34,616 nucleotides of DNA from Opitutia bacterium (GTDB lineage Bacteria > Verrucomicrobiota > Verrucomicrobiae > Opitutales > Opitutaceae): assembly GCA_947442255.1 (NCBI GenBank), contig CANEVO010000038.1:1-34616 (forward strand), given 5' to 3'. Made by a program: the position numbers and the translations under genes. Position 1 is the first letter of the stretch; every line of letters begins with the position of its first letter. Under the pieces are notes generated by a model. The model was not told where the DNA came from and made no database searches. It worked only from the letters and a program-made list of their open reading frames with translations. Positions 7,484 to 15,200 of this stretch are shown here, in pieces.

Positions 7484-10018
7484 ATGAATACCTCCTTGCG
7501 CCATTTGCTTTTCGTCGCGGCGTCGCTGCTCGGCGCGGCCGCGTTGACCGCCCAGATGGGTGATTCGCGCGATCCGGCCGGAGTCGTGCAAAAGCCGCCA
7601 TCCGCCGAATGGAAAATTCCGCCGGCTCCGGTGCTCTCGCCCCAGGAAGCGCTCAAGACCTTCAGCCTGCCGCCCGGCTTTCGCATCGAACTCGTAGCCA
7701 GCGAGCCCTTGGTTCACGAGCCGGTCGCCCTCGACTTCGATGCCGACGGGCGGCTCTGGGTCGTCGAGATGCGAAGTTACATGCCCAATGCCGACGGCAC
7801 CGGCGAAGCCGAACCCATCAACCGAATCGTCATCCTGGAGGACACCGACCACGACGGCCGGATGGACAAGTCGACGGTTTACCTGGATGGCCTCGGTCTT
7901 GTGCGCGCCATCAAGGTGCTGCAACACGGCGTGTTGGTCGGCGAGCCACCGAACCTGTGGTACACCCGCGACATCGACGGCGACGGCCGGGCCGATGAGA
8001 AAACGTCGATCGCGACGGATTTTTCCCAGCGCGACGCGAATCCCGAGGTAGGTGCCAACGGTCTCATTTGGGGCCTCGACAACTGGATTGTCGGCTCATC
8101 CTACGGCCGCCGCCTGCGACTGCTGGGGGGGAAGTGGATCAGTGCGCCGGTGGCCCTGCGCGGCCAGTGGGGACAGTCGATGGACGACTACGGCCGGTTC
8201 TTTACCAACGCGAGTGAGGTCTACCTCCGGGCCGACCTGATCCCCAACCACTATCCGGCGCGAAACCCCAATCTCATTCCGTCGAACAGCCGTCGGGAGC
8301 AGACGCCCAATGGCGTCAACTATCAGGTCGACGCCGAACAATCCGTCTGGTCGATCCGACCCAATCCCGGCGTCAACCGTGGCTACTGGGAGGGGCACCT
8401 CCGCAAGGATGGCACGCTCCAGGCATTCACGGCGAATTGCGGACCAGCCATCTACCGAGGCGACAATTTCCCCGCGGAGTTTCAGGGTAACTATTTCTCC
8501 GCCGAACCGGCGGCCCACATCGTGCGACGGGCGATCGTCACCGAGCAGGACGGCATCCTCAGCGCGCACAACGCCTACGATAAATCCGAGTTTCTCCGCT
8601 CCACCGATGAACGCTTCCGGCCGGTCAATCTCTATACGGCACCCGACGGCACCTTGTATGTGCTCGATCTCTATCGTGGCATCCTGCAACACCGCCAATT
8701 CATGACGAGCTACCTGCGCCGTCAGGTCATGGAGCGCGGACTGGACAAGGGCCTCGGTTACGGCCGCATCTACCGGATCGTCCACGAAGCGAAAAAGCCG
8801 GGCCCACCGCCCGCTCTGTCGCAGCGCACCCCGGCCGAACTCGTCGGCACCCTCTCACACCCCAACGGCTGGTGGCGCGACACCGCCCAGCGGCTGCTGG
8901 TCGAGCGCGGCGACCTGGCCGTGGTGCCGGGCTTGCGCGCCCTCGCGAGCGCAGAGGGCACGAGTGTGCCCGTGCGGTTGAAGGCGTTGTGGACGATGGA
9001 GGGACTCGGCGCTCTCGATCCGGCCGTAATCGCCCGGGCGATGGACGATCCTTCGCCCAAGGTGCGGGCGACCGCGATCCGGCTCAGCGAGCCCTTTCTC
9101 GCGGCGAACGATCTGGGCCTGTTGAACGCGGTATCGAAACACAGCCGCGATGCGTCGCGCGAAGTCCGGTTGCAGGTCGCGCTTTCTCTCGGCGAAGCGA
9201 AGTCACCGGACCGCGAAGCCGTTCTCGCCGAACTTCTCCACCGTGAAGCGACCGCCCCGTTTCTCACCGCGGCCGTGGTCAGCGGACTCGCGGGCAGTGA
9301 ACTCGGGTTCCTAGAGCGGCTCGTCGCGACCCCGGATTGGCGCGAATCAAAACCGGGGCTCGCACCGGTCTTCGAAACGCTGGCGGCGACTCTTGTCCGC
9401 ACGAGCGAAACGACAAAACTCAACCGGCTTTTCCAACTGATCGGGTCCGACGCCGGACCTGCCTGGCAGCGTCGCGCCCTCCTCGGTGGCATCAGGGCTT
9501 CGGGCGTCCGTAACCTCGCGGCTCTGCCGTCCGAACTCGAAGCGACCGTCAAAAGCTCCGATCCGGAAATCGCGCGGGGCGCGCACGAATTGCTGACCCG
9601 ATTGGTCTGGCCCGGAAAATTCGGGGCCGGACCCGTTCCGCTCACCGAGGCCGAACAGCGGATCTTCGAGAAAGGCCGCACCGCCTATGCGACCATCTGC
9701 GCGGCCTGTCACCAGCCCGATGGACGCGGGTTGCCAGGAGTCGCGGCCTCGCTCGTCGATTCCACGCTGGTCGACGGGCCCGATGAGATCCTGGCCCGCA
9801 TCGTACTGAAGGGGAAAGTCGGCAAGAATCCGGCCGCGATGCCGGCGTTGGAAATGCTGAGCAACGAGACGATCGCCGCCGCGCTGACCTACGTCCGCCG
9901 CAGCTGGGGTCACACCGCCGCGCCCGTGAGCACCGGCACCGTCGGCGCCATGCGCTTCGCCATCATCGTCCGCAGCCAGCCTTACACGGACGAGGAACTG
10001 CAAACCCTGAAACCCTGA
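7484..10018 (+). CDS. PVC-type heme-binding dehydrogenase: beta-propeller, HEAT-like region and C-terminal cytochrome c
   Basis: 844 aa from the ATG at 7484, which is followed by a signal peptide (LLFVAASLLGAAALTAQ). The frame is open further upstream, but that part is not peptide-like. Residues about 60-430 match the membrane-bound dehydrogenase/propeller domain of Planctomycetes and Verrucomicrobia, starting LPPGFRIELVASEPLVHEPV. Two calcium-loop-like motifs, DTDHDGRMD and DIDGDGRAD, lie inside it. The middle (about 450-700) is helical and HEAT-like. CAACH at 739-743 is a class I heme-attachment site, and Met786 (in NPAAMPALEML) is the likely distal ligand. Periplasmic oxidation of sugars or alcohols with electron transfer to the heme is the usual proposal for this family; the substrate is unknown. 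It stands alone on this strand. Confidence 0.85.
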   Translation: MNTSLRHLLFVAASLLGAAALTAQMGDSRDPAGVVQKPPSAEWKIPPAPVLSPQEALKTFSLPPGFRIELVASEPLVHEPVALDFDADGRLWVVEMRSYMPNADGTGEAEPINRIVILEDTDHDGRMDKSTVYLDGLGLVRAIKVLQHGVLVGEPPNLWYTRDIDGDGRADEKTSIATDFSQRDANPEVGANGLIWGLDNWIVGSSYGRRLRLLGGKWISAPVALRGQWGQSMDDYGRFFTNASEVYLRADLIPNHYPARNPNLIPSNSRREQTPNGVNYQVDAEQSVWSIRPNPGVNRGYWEGHLRKDGTLQAFTANCGPAIYRGDNFPAEFQGNYFSAEPAAHIVRRAIVTEQDGILSAHNAYDKSEFLRSTDERFRPVNLYTAPDGTLYVLDLYRGILQHRQFMTSYLRRQVMERGLDKGLGYGRIYRIVHEAKKPGPPPALSQRTPAELVGTLSHPNGWWRDTAQRLLVERGDLAVVPGLRALASAEGTSVPVRLKALWTMEGLGALDPAVIARAMDDPSPKVRATAIRLSEPFLAANDLGLLNAVSKHSRDASREVRLQVALSLGEAKSPDREAVLAELLHREATAPFLTAAVVSGLAGSELGFLERLVATPDWRESKPGLAPVFETLAATLVRTSETTKLNRLFQLIGSDAGPAWQRRALLGGIRASGVRNLAALPSELEATVKSSDPEIARGAHELLTRLVWPGKFGAGPVPLTEAEQRIFEKGRTAYATICAACHQPDGRGLPGVAASLVDSTLVDGPDEILARIVLKGKVGKNPAAMPALEMLSNETIAAALTYVRRSWGHTAAPVSTGTVGAMRFAIIVRSQPYTDEELQTLKP

Positions 10019-10932
10019 ATTCGATTGCTCCCGGTTCCGCGCGTCCCGAACACGACCGTCGGGCCGGGTGACTTCCCGACCGTCGAAGCATCATTTTTTT
10101 TCGCCCGAGGAATGAAACCGGCAGGAGCGGACAACCCGCCTTTGCCTCGACCAGATAATAAGCTTCCGCGCAGGAGACGCCGCTCTCCGCTCCACGCCGG
10201 CGATGCATCGCCTCATGCACGGGCCAGAAAGCGGCGGGCCCCTGGCTGGCATGGCAGTGGCAGGCCTCCCGCTTCACCGCCCGAACGCTCTCGATATTGA
10301 GGTAGAGGGTCGGCGGAAATCCGAGCGTTTGTTGATCGGTCATCACCTCGAAGAAATAAAGATTCCAGCCGCCGCGGGCACGATAGCTGCGCCATACAAG
10401 CGAACTGGCGACCTGATGATTGGGATGCGTGTCGAGCGGCCAGTGCGTCACGACGATGTCCGGCTTGATTTCCTCCAGCCAAACCGTGACCACGTTGAGT
10501 GTCTCCGCGTCGGCTTCCAGTTTTTCGTGGGCAAAGGGAAAAAACATTGGGATTGCTCCCATCACCGTGATGGGCCGCCCTTGCCTCCCGCTGCCGGACA
10601 ACGGCTTCCGGCTCGCCGCCCAACCGCCGATCTCCGCGAAACGAAGTCGCGTATCCCACAATTACTTCGTGTCCGGCCTGGGTAAGCGTCGTGATCAAAC
10701 CGCAGGCCTCCGTCTCCGGATCGTCTGGATGCCCGCCGAAAACGACGACGCGAAGTTTTTGCGTTGGAGTATCCGCGGCGTGCACCACCGTTCCCGCCGA
10801 AAACCAACTGATGAGCAGAACGCCCAACAACAGCCAGCGCCCCACGGGGTGCCGGTGCCCGCACGAGCGGCCACCGGAGCCCGGCATCAGCCGGAGGAAC
10901 GGAACCAACAGGACGCGCGCGGCTTTTTTCAT
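9963..10932 (-). pseudogene. PIG-L family deacetylase, disrupted by a frameshift
   Basis: The first frame starts at the ATG at 10932, with a hydrophobic export segment (WLLLGVLLISWFSAG) and the zinc motif GGHPDDPETEACG (about residues 66-78). It reads to VVRQREARAA near 10573. The family continuation VMGAIPMFFPFAHEKL begins at 10565 in another frame. It goes on with the second metal motif DTHPNH and LYFFEVMTDQQT, to a stop at 9963. One base too many or two too few at 10562-10573 explains the break. It falls on a palindrome, CCATCACCGTGATGG (10559-10573). PIG-L enzymes remove N-acetyl groups from sugars or cleave similar amides. The 3' end overlaps the convergent cytochrome gene by 56 nt. A sequencing error is possible; if so, the gene is intact. 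Confidence 0.75.
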
Positions 10933-11108
10933 AAAAGGAGAGTGCCGGAGAACCGCCGGGATCGGGTAATCCCCCCGGACGCATCCCACGACCGATTCCC
11001 CTGCGGGGCAAGGGCGCGTCGGACCCGAAGCGAAAAATGAACCCGACCGTGCCTTCGCACGCACCGTCGTCTTTTGACAACCACCGGTTTGAACTACAGT
11101 GACCTCCG

Positions 11109-11663
11109 ATGAAAACACTCCTCGCCCTTGTCGCATATGCAGGATTTCTCATCGCCGGCATGAACGCCGCTTCGCTCTACGACCTCAGCGCCAAAACCAT
11201 CGACGGTGAGCCGGTGAAGCTGGACCGCTACCGGGGAAAGGTATTGCTGATCGTCAACGTGGCGTCGGAGTGCGGCTACACGCCGCAATACCAGGGGCTC
11301 CAGGAGGTATTCGAGAAATACCGGGCCAAGGGATTGGTCGTACTGGGTTTTCCCTGCAACCAGTTCGGCGGGCAGGAGCCGGGCACCAACGCCGAGATCA
11401 AAAAATTCTGCACCACCAACTTCCACGTTACGTTTCCCTTGTTCGACAAGGTGGACGTCAACGGCACCGGACGGCATCCCGTGTACGCCTTCTTGGCCGG
11501 CGCGGAGTCACCCTTCCCCGGCAACATCAAATGGAACTTCAACAAGTTCCTAGTCGGCCGGGATGGAAAGATGGTGCAGCGCTTCGACTCCCGCACCGAA
11601 CCGGACGCTGCGGAACTCACGCGAGCGTTGGACACCGCACTGGCGGCGCCGGGCGGATCTTAA
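11109..11663 (+). CDS. Glutathione peroxidase (cysteine type)
   Basis: 184 aa. A hydrophobic N-terminus (LLALVAYAGFLIAGMNA) suggests export. The thioredoxin-fold peroxidase core has the family motifs NVASECGYTPQY, with peroxidatic Cys55, GFPCNQFGGQEPG with Gln89, and KWNFNKFLV with Trp142 and Asn143. That gives the full C-Q-W-N catalytic set with cysteine in place of selenocysteine. Such enzymes reduce hydrogen or lipid peroxides, in bacteria usually with thioredoxin as donor. It converges on the DUF2911 gene. No SD sequence precedes the ATG; the leader reads GTGACCTCCG. Confidence 0.93.
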   Translation: MKTLLALVAYAGFLIAGMNAASLYDLSAKTIDGEPVKLDRYRGKVLLIVNVASECGYTPQYQGLQEVFEKYRAKGLVVLGFPCNQFGGQEPGTNAEIKKFCTTNFHVTFPLFDKVDVNGTGRHPVYAFLAGAESPFPGNIKWNFNKFLVGRDGKMVQRFDSRTEPDAAELTRALDTALAAPGGS

Positions 11664-11730
11664 ACGCCATGACGCCGCTCCGGAGGGAGAGCGCATCTCA
11701 TCCGAGCCAACCTGCGGAGTTAGCCGCTCG

Positions 11731-11766
11731 GGAGTTACGATAACTCCGCCGCCGCGCGCGGCGGAG
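11731..11766. terminator. Bidirectional hairpin pair between convergent genes
   Basis: GGAGTTA/TAACTCC (11731-11747, loop CGA) overlaps a second, stronger stem CTCCGCCGC/GCGGCGGAG (11744-11766, loop CGCGC). They lie between the stop of the glutathione peroxidase (11663) and that of the DUF2911 gene (11784), so they could serve both strands. The T-tracts are poor. Confidence 0.5.
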
Positions 11767-11783
11767 CCGTGAACGACCGTCGT

Positions 11784-12368
11784 TTACGCCTTCTTCTTGA
11801 TCGTGAAAGGCACGGAATACTGCGTGGTTTCCCAAGTCGCCTTGAGCACCCCTCCGCCCGCCGGATTGCGCTCCAACGCCATGGTAAATTGGTCAACCGA
11901 AGTTCCGACGGTTTCCTTCTTCAGTGCGATCCGCGCCACTTCCGTATCGGGACTATAGGGGACACCCCAGTGGCCAAGCCGCTTGCCCACGATCAGCTTG
12001 GCCGAACCATCGGACTCCGGCTGCAAATCGAGCGTGTAGGCTCCGGCCGGAAGTGAAGTTCCCCCGAGATCGATGTCCTGTTGCGTCAGTAGCAAGGTGG
12101 CTTCGTCGGATCCCATGCGCCAGACCTTGCCAAACGGAACCAATTCGCCCCAGACCTTCCGCATCGCGCCGGTCTTGGGATTCTTGGAATAGGGGCGCCC
12201 ATAGACGACGACCACACGGGTGTCGCGGCGGCCATCGAAGGTCTGGCTGACCGTGTCGTGGGGACTGACGCGCGCAGGTGGAGTGGGCGCGGGTTGCTGA
12301 GCGGTGGCAAAGGTTGCGGCGGTCAACGCCGCGACCACGAGGAGGAGTGAGGAGCTAAGTTTTTGCAT
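11784..12368 (-). CDS. Secreted DUF2911 protein
   Basis: 194 aa from the ATG at 12368, followed by a signal peptide (LLLVVAALTAATFATAQ). The body has the DUF2911 pattern: VVVVYGRPYSKN, then WGELVPFGKVWRMGSDEAT (about 92-110), IDLGGTSLPAGAYTL and WGVPYSPDTEVARI. The domain occurs in secreted proteins of Bacteroidota, Verrucomicrobiota and relatives. Its function is not established. The protein ends in KKKA. Nothing around it hints at a partner. Confidence 0.85.
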   Translation of the reverse strand: MQKLSSSLLLVVAALTAATFATAQQPAPTPPARVSPHDTVSQTFDGRRDTRVVVVYGRPYSKNPKTGAMRKVWGELVPFGKVWRMGSDEATLLLTQQDIDLGGTSLPAGAYTLDLQPESDGSAKLIVGKRLGHWGVPYSPDTEVARIALKKETVGTSVDQFTMALERNPAGGGVLKATWETTQYSVPFTIKKKA

Positions 12369-12564
12369 GGGGATTGAGATTGGATTCTGCCGGGCCGCCG
12401 GCTCTGCCGAGTTCGACGGGCCGGTCGGAGAGGACAACGATCAGTCTTTTCTTCGCGTGCGGGGGCGGCGAGCAAAAAGCAAGGCGCCCGGTGGCTGGCC
12501 GGCGCGGAGCGAACGCCGCAGGGCTCTCGCCGTCGCCTTACGCCCTTGCAGCCTTCCGTTCGAC

Positions 12565-12592
12565 TTGACGCGGGCGGGACAGATGCCACTTT
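12565..12592 (+). promoter_or_regulatory. Possible promoter for tRNA-Cys
   Basis: TTGACG at 12565-12570, a 16-nt spacer, then CACTTT at 12587-12592. The mature tRNA starts 37 nt further on. The -35 match is good and the -10 poor. The rest of 12369-12564 shows no supported feature. Confidence 0.3.
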
Positions 12593-12628
12593 GCCCGTTT
12601 CTCAGCTGGTCTGTCGCAGCTGGATCAG

Positions 12629-12703
12629 GGCGCGGTAGCCAAGTGGTAAGGCCGAGGTCTGCAAAACCTCTATGCGTCGGTTCAATTCCGACCCGCGCCT
12701 CCA
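12629..12703 (+). tRNA. tRNA-Cys (anticodon GCA)
   Basis: A full cloverleaf is visible. The acceptor stem GGCGCGG pairs with CCGCGCC. The D arm is GCC/GGC. The anticodon stem GAGGT/ACCTC (12654-12658 with 12666-12670) holds loop CTGCAAA with anticodon GCA at 12661-12663. The T arm contains GGTTCAATTCC. The discriminator base is T and the CCA end is encoded (12701-12703). The U73 discriminator is the identity base for cysteine. Confidence 0.95.
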
Positions 12704-12998
12704 GTTTCATAAGTCGATAATCAGCAATGCTTAGAAAGTGGAGACGACTGCGCCAAGAGACGAAAACTGTAGCAAACTGTAACAAGGGTCACCGACTTAC
12801 CCCTACTTCCCCAAACTGCTATCTAAGCACTCTTGTCCATGATTCATGGCCTCCCCAGCCACCAATGGGCGGGGGGGAGGCCCTCAAGCGCCAGCGGCAA
12901 CGGAGGCGGACGAGTCACCCCGCGGAGATTTTTTGAGGAAAAGCGATGTCACCGCTGCCGTGCGTGCCGTTCAGCGAATCTCGCCGAAGCGATCCGCC
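12704..12998. other. Non-coding stretch between tRNA-Cys and miniature element copy 2
   Basis: No supported gene. It holds one clear inverted repeat: GGCCTCCCC at 12848-12856 with GGGGAGGCC at 12874-12882. No integrase frame and no duplicated tRNA 3' end is visible, so use of the tRNA as an integration site cannot be shown from this window. Confidence 0.4.
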
Positions 12999-13189
12999 TG
13001 AGCGGGTCCCGAAAACTGGGCCAGGTGAAGTGTTAGTCTTTGGCTTCGGTTGATGCGATGCTCTTGCCGCCATCGGCCTCCCGCAAAATGCGGAACTTCA
13101 GTTCCGTCGTGTGTCTTTTGCCATTCATGGTCTGGCCCTTTTTAGAGCCGCAGACTAACATGGCAAGTGGCCCGGATTTCGGGGGATCA
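12999..13189 (-). mobile_element. Miniature IS3-derived element, copy 2 (both ends present)
   Basis: 191 bp. The minus-strand left end starts TGATCCCCCGAAATCCGGGC at 13189. The plus-strand start at 12999 is TGAGCGGGTCCCGAAAACTG. The two ends are imperfect inverted repeats. Inside, on the minus strand, is a shortened orfA reading MNGKRHTTELKFRILREADG, then GKSIASTEAKD and stop. The start is IS3-type OrfA, but everything catalytic is gone. It abuts the broken methyltransferase. I find no target-site duplication, so flanking DNA was probably lost after insertion. Confidence 0.75.
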
Positions 13190-13430
13190 CCGCAACCGTC
13201 GCCCCCGGTTGCGCTCGGCTGATCTTGATCGCGAGGGTGCCGGTGCCACATCCAACATCGAGCACACGATCGCCGGGTCGAACTCCCGATTGGGCCACCA
13301 ATCTTGCGCGGAACAACTCCTCACGCGTCGTCCATCGCACTATCGGGTCATACCAGGAAGTCAGCCCGGTGAAGGAGAGCGCAGGGATGTAGCGCGACTT
13401 CGATTCGCGCCTGCGCTGGTCGAAAGACAC
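13190..13430 (-). pseudogene. SAM-dependent methyltransferase, N-terminal fragment cut by miniature element copy 2
   Basis: About 80 residues remain, from a GTG at 13430, 6 nt after the sialidase-like gene's stop. WYDPIVRWTTREELFR is followed by RPGDRVLDVGCGTGTLAIKI, the class I methyltransferase motif I that binds S-adenosylmethionine. The frame then runs into the element (VIPRNPGHLPC, stop at 13155). Motifs II-IV and the substrate domain are absent, and I find no continuation on the far side of the element. It was probably the distal gene of a two-gene operon with the sialidase-like gene. Family clear, substrate unknown. Confidence 0.75.
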
Positions 13431-13436
13431 GGAAGG

Positions 13437-14615
13437 TTAGAGGCGTTCCACGACGATGCCGGGCTGTTTCTCTTTCGCGGGACCCTGTTCATACGCGAGC
13501 ACGGTCCCACGATTTCCGGGCAAACTGACCACGACGGCGAAACGCGCGTCCGCGGCCCGCTTGGTGGGTTCTCCCTTGCCCACCCCAGTGGCCGACACGA
13601 GGTCGTTACCTTGCTGCCAGAGCACTAACATCTCAGGTCCGCGCGCGACAGCGACGGGTTGCTTGCCTTTGCCGAGAAGGATCTCCGCGCCAATGGCCGG
13701 AGCGAAAAACACTTCGCCGTCGCGCTGCCACACGGCTCCGAATTTCCCGCCCCCGAGCGCGACGATCTTCCCGCCGTCCATCGGGCAGGCGTTCAACGTC
13801 CACGTGCCTTCACCGAGCTTCTTGGCGGGCGCAAACTGCATCGCGCCGCTTGTCCGTGTCGTTATCCACATATCCCGCGACCCCTCGATGGAATTCCGCC
13901 ACATGATCGCAAGGTTACCTTGCGCATCGAACAGCGCGGTCGGGTGGCAGCACTCACAAATCGATTTGTCGGGCGACTTGTAGACTTGCTCGTTCTTCGC
14001 CCATGTCCGGCCGCTGTCTTTCGACGACGCGCCCCAGAGTTCCATCTTGCCGTTGCGCAGGTCCAGCCACGTGACGAACAACTGACCATCAACCGATCCG
14101 GCCAGGTCGTGCAGTCCTTCGCGGGCGCTTGTCGGCACTTCGTTGATCGTAACCGGTTCGCTCCATGTCTTGCCGCCGTCGCTCGACGTGAACGCGAGCA
14201 GTTCGTGCGCGATCACGGTCACAGTGAGTCGATCTCCCTGCGCCGCTATCCGCGGTCCGCGCCGCATGCCAAGCATGAGTTTGGGGACGCCCGCTACTTT
14301 CACCGCGGGTGCGAACGTGGCGCCACCATCGTCGAAGCGCGCGACGAACACGTCGCCTGAACGCCCTTGCGGTTGGTGATGGCCCTTCGGATTCTGACCG
14401 CCGGCGGGAGCACCGTGCGCCGAGTGATCGACCGGAGGGGTCGCGGATGCCTCGCCGGCTTGGCCATACACCAACCAAACCCGGCCATCCGAACCGACCG
14501 CGAGCTGCGGCTGCGCGGCGTTCGGGAACTCCGTCCGCGCGGCGGGCGCCTGCGCAAACATTATCGTGGTGAATACGACCGCGGAGGCGGCGAGGAGCGA
14601 AGGAAACGATTTCAT
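13437..14615 (-). CDS. Secreted sialidase-like (BNR/Asp-box) protein
   Basis: 392 aa. The signal peptide covers residues 1-22 (LLAASAVVFTTIMFAQA). Asp-box repeats are visible as SSDGGKTW (144-151) and SKDSGRTW (198-205), with a weaker one at FDDGGATF (94-101); these mark a six-bladed beta-propeller. Two oddities are a His/Gly-rich loop at 64-80 (DHSAHGAPAGG, then PKGHHQPQG) and a cysteine cluster ICECCHP at 219-225. Sialidase catalytic residues (the arginine triad) are not clear, so it may be an exo-sialidase superfamily member of other function, possibly metal-binding. The gene sits between two miniature elements, and its upstream region is IS debris. Confidence 0.75.
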   Translation of the reverse strand: MKSFPSLLAASAVVFTTIMFAQAPAARTEFPNAAQPQLAVGSDGRVWLVYGQAGEASATPPVDHSAHGAPAGGQNPKGHHQPQGRSGDVFVARFDDGGATFAPAVKVAGVPKLMLGMRRGPRIAAQGDRLTVTVIAHELLAFTSSDGGKTWSEPVTINEVPTSAREGLHDLAGSVDGQLFVTWLDLRNGKMELWGASSKDSGRTWAKNEQVYKSPDKSICECCHPTALFDAQGNLAIMWRNSIEGSRDMWITTRTSGAMQFAPAKKLGEGTWTLNACPMDGGKIVALGGGKFGAVWQRDGEVFFAPAIGAEILLGKGKQPVAVARGPEMLVLWQQGNDLVSATGVGKGEPTKRAADARFAVVVSLPGNRGTVLAYEQGPAKEKQPGIVVERL

Positions 14616-14651
14616 GAGGTGGGAAAGCGACGAAAACTATGCCGGTGAGCG

Positions 14652-14680
14652 TGAACGGGTCCCGAAAACAGACAGGCCTA
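14652..14680. repeat. Orphan IS end fragment
   Basis: TGAACGGGTCCCGAAAACAG at 14652 closely resembles the right terminus of copies 2 and 3 (TGAGCGGGTCCCGAAAACTG). It breaks off after about 29 bp, 3 bp before copy 3 begins in the same orientation. It is the relic of a related element and lies in what should be the promoter region of the sialidase-like gene. Confidence 0.5.
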
Positions 14681-14682
14681 TG

Positions 14683-15076
14683 TGAGCGGGTCCCGAAAAC
14701 TGGGCCAGGTGAAGTGTTAGTCTTTGGCTCGGATTGATGTGATGACTTCGGTGGTGGTTGGCAATCCTAGGCGGAGGGGCGGCTTCGCTGAGAGCGTCAG
14801 AGGACCGACAACGCTGCTTTGGCCAAAGAGCACGAAGCCGCCTTCAATCGCAAAAAGGAGTGACTCGGGCGTTCGATGGAAATCCACCCTTTTATAGGGG
14901 CTCGCGTCGCCTTCGACCGCATGGAACTGGCCGGGCAGCGTCAAATCGAGGATCTGCTCCTTCAAGTGCAGTGAGCCGTTCCTCGGCAGTCCGTCGTGTG
15001 TCTTTTGCCATTCATGGTCTGGCCCTTTTTAGAGCCGCAGACTAACATGGCAAGTGGCCCGGATTTCGGGGGATCA
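14683..15076 (-). mobile_element. Miniature IS3-derived element, copy 3, with a foreign core of about 240 bp
   Basis: 394 bp. The ends match copy 2 (TGAGCGGGTCCCGAAAACTG at 14683; TGATCCCCCGAAATCCGGGC read from 15076 on the minus strand). The left arm keeps orfA only to MNGKRHTT. The right arm keeps CATCACATCAATCCGAGCC, AAAGACTAACAC and the terminus. Between them, about 14748-14989, is sequence absent from copies 1 and 2. On the minus strand it contains an 82-codon frame. No target-site duplication is visible. The element truncates the last sulfatase gene. Confidence 0.7.
14717..14965 (-). other. ORF inside miniature element copy 3 (unrecognised)
   Basis: 82 codons starting MKEQILDLTLPGQFHAVEGD and ending TSIRAKD in the element's right arm. 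I do not recognise it. There are no membrane segments or motifs. It may be a captured gene fragment rather than a working gene, because its last codons belong to the IS arm. Confidence 0.25.
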
Positions 15077-15200
15077 CCGCAGCCGACTGCCGATCGATCA
15101 TGATGAAAACGACGTTGGGCTCGGCCGCCCGCGCACCGACCGAAGCCAGCCCGAGCACGGCGACTGACAATCTCAGACCAGTCCAATGAAACCGCTTCAT
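15077..15200 (-). pseudogene. Sulfatase, N-terminal stub cut by miniature element copy 3
   Basis: Starts at the ATG at 15200, which overlaps the TGA of the preceding sulfatase (ATGA, 15200-15197), so it was translationally coupled to it. About 40 residues remain: a signal peptide (LSVAVLGLASVGARA) and EPNVVFIMIDRQS. That is the first beta-strand of a type I sulfatase, where the first metal-binding aspartates lie. The formylglycine motif and the rest are lost. The frame runs into the element and ends VIPRNPGHLPC, the same tail as the methyltransferase stub. Confidence 0.8.

Noticed and set aside
10559..10575. Programmed frameshift in the PIG-L gene
   Set aside because: No slippery heptamer is present; a plain indel or sequencing error is simpler.
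12441..12785. Open frame on the minus strand containing RVGIEPTHRGF
   Set aside because: It is the well-known false translation across a tRNA gene; the tRNA-Cys cloverleaf explains the sequence.
12999..15076. Composite transposon made of miniature copies 2 and 3 carrying the sialidase-like gene
   Set aside because: The copies lie in the same orientation, but there is no target duplication around the unit, both outer flanks are broken genes, and neither copy encodes a transposase.
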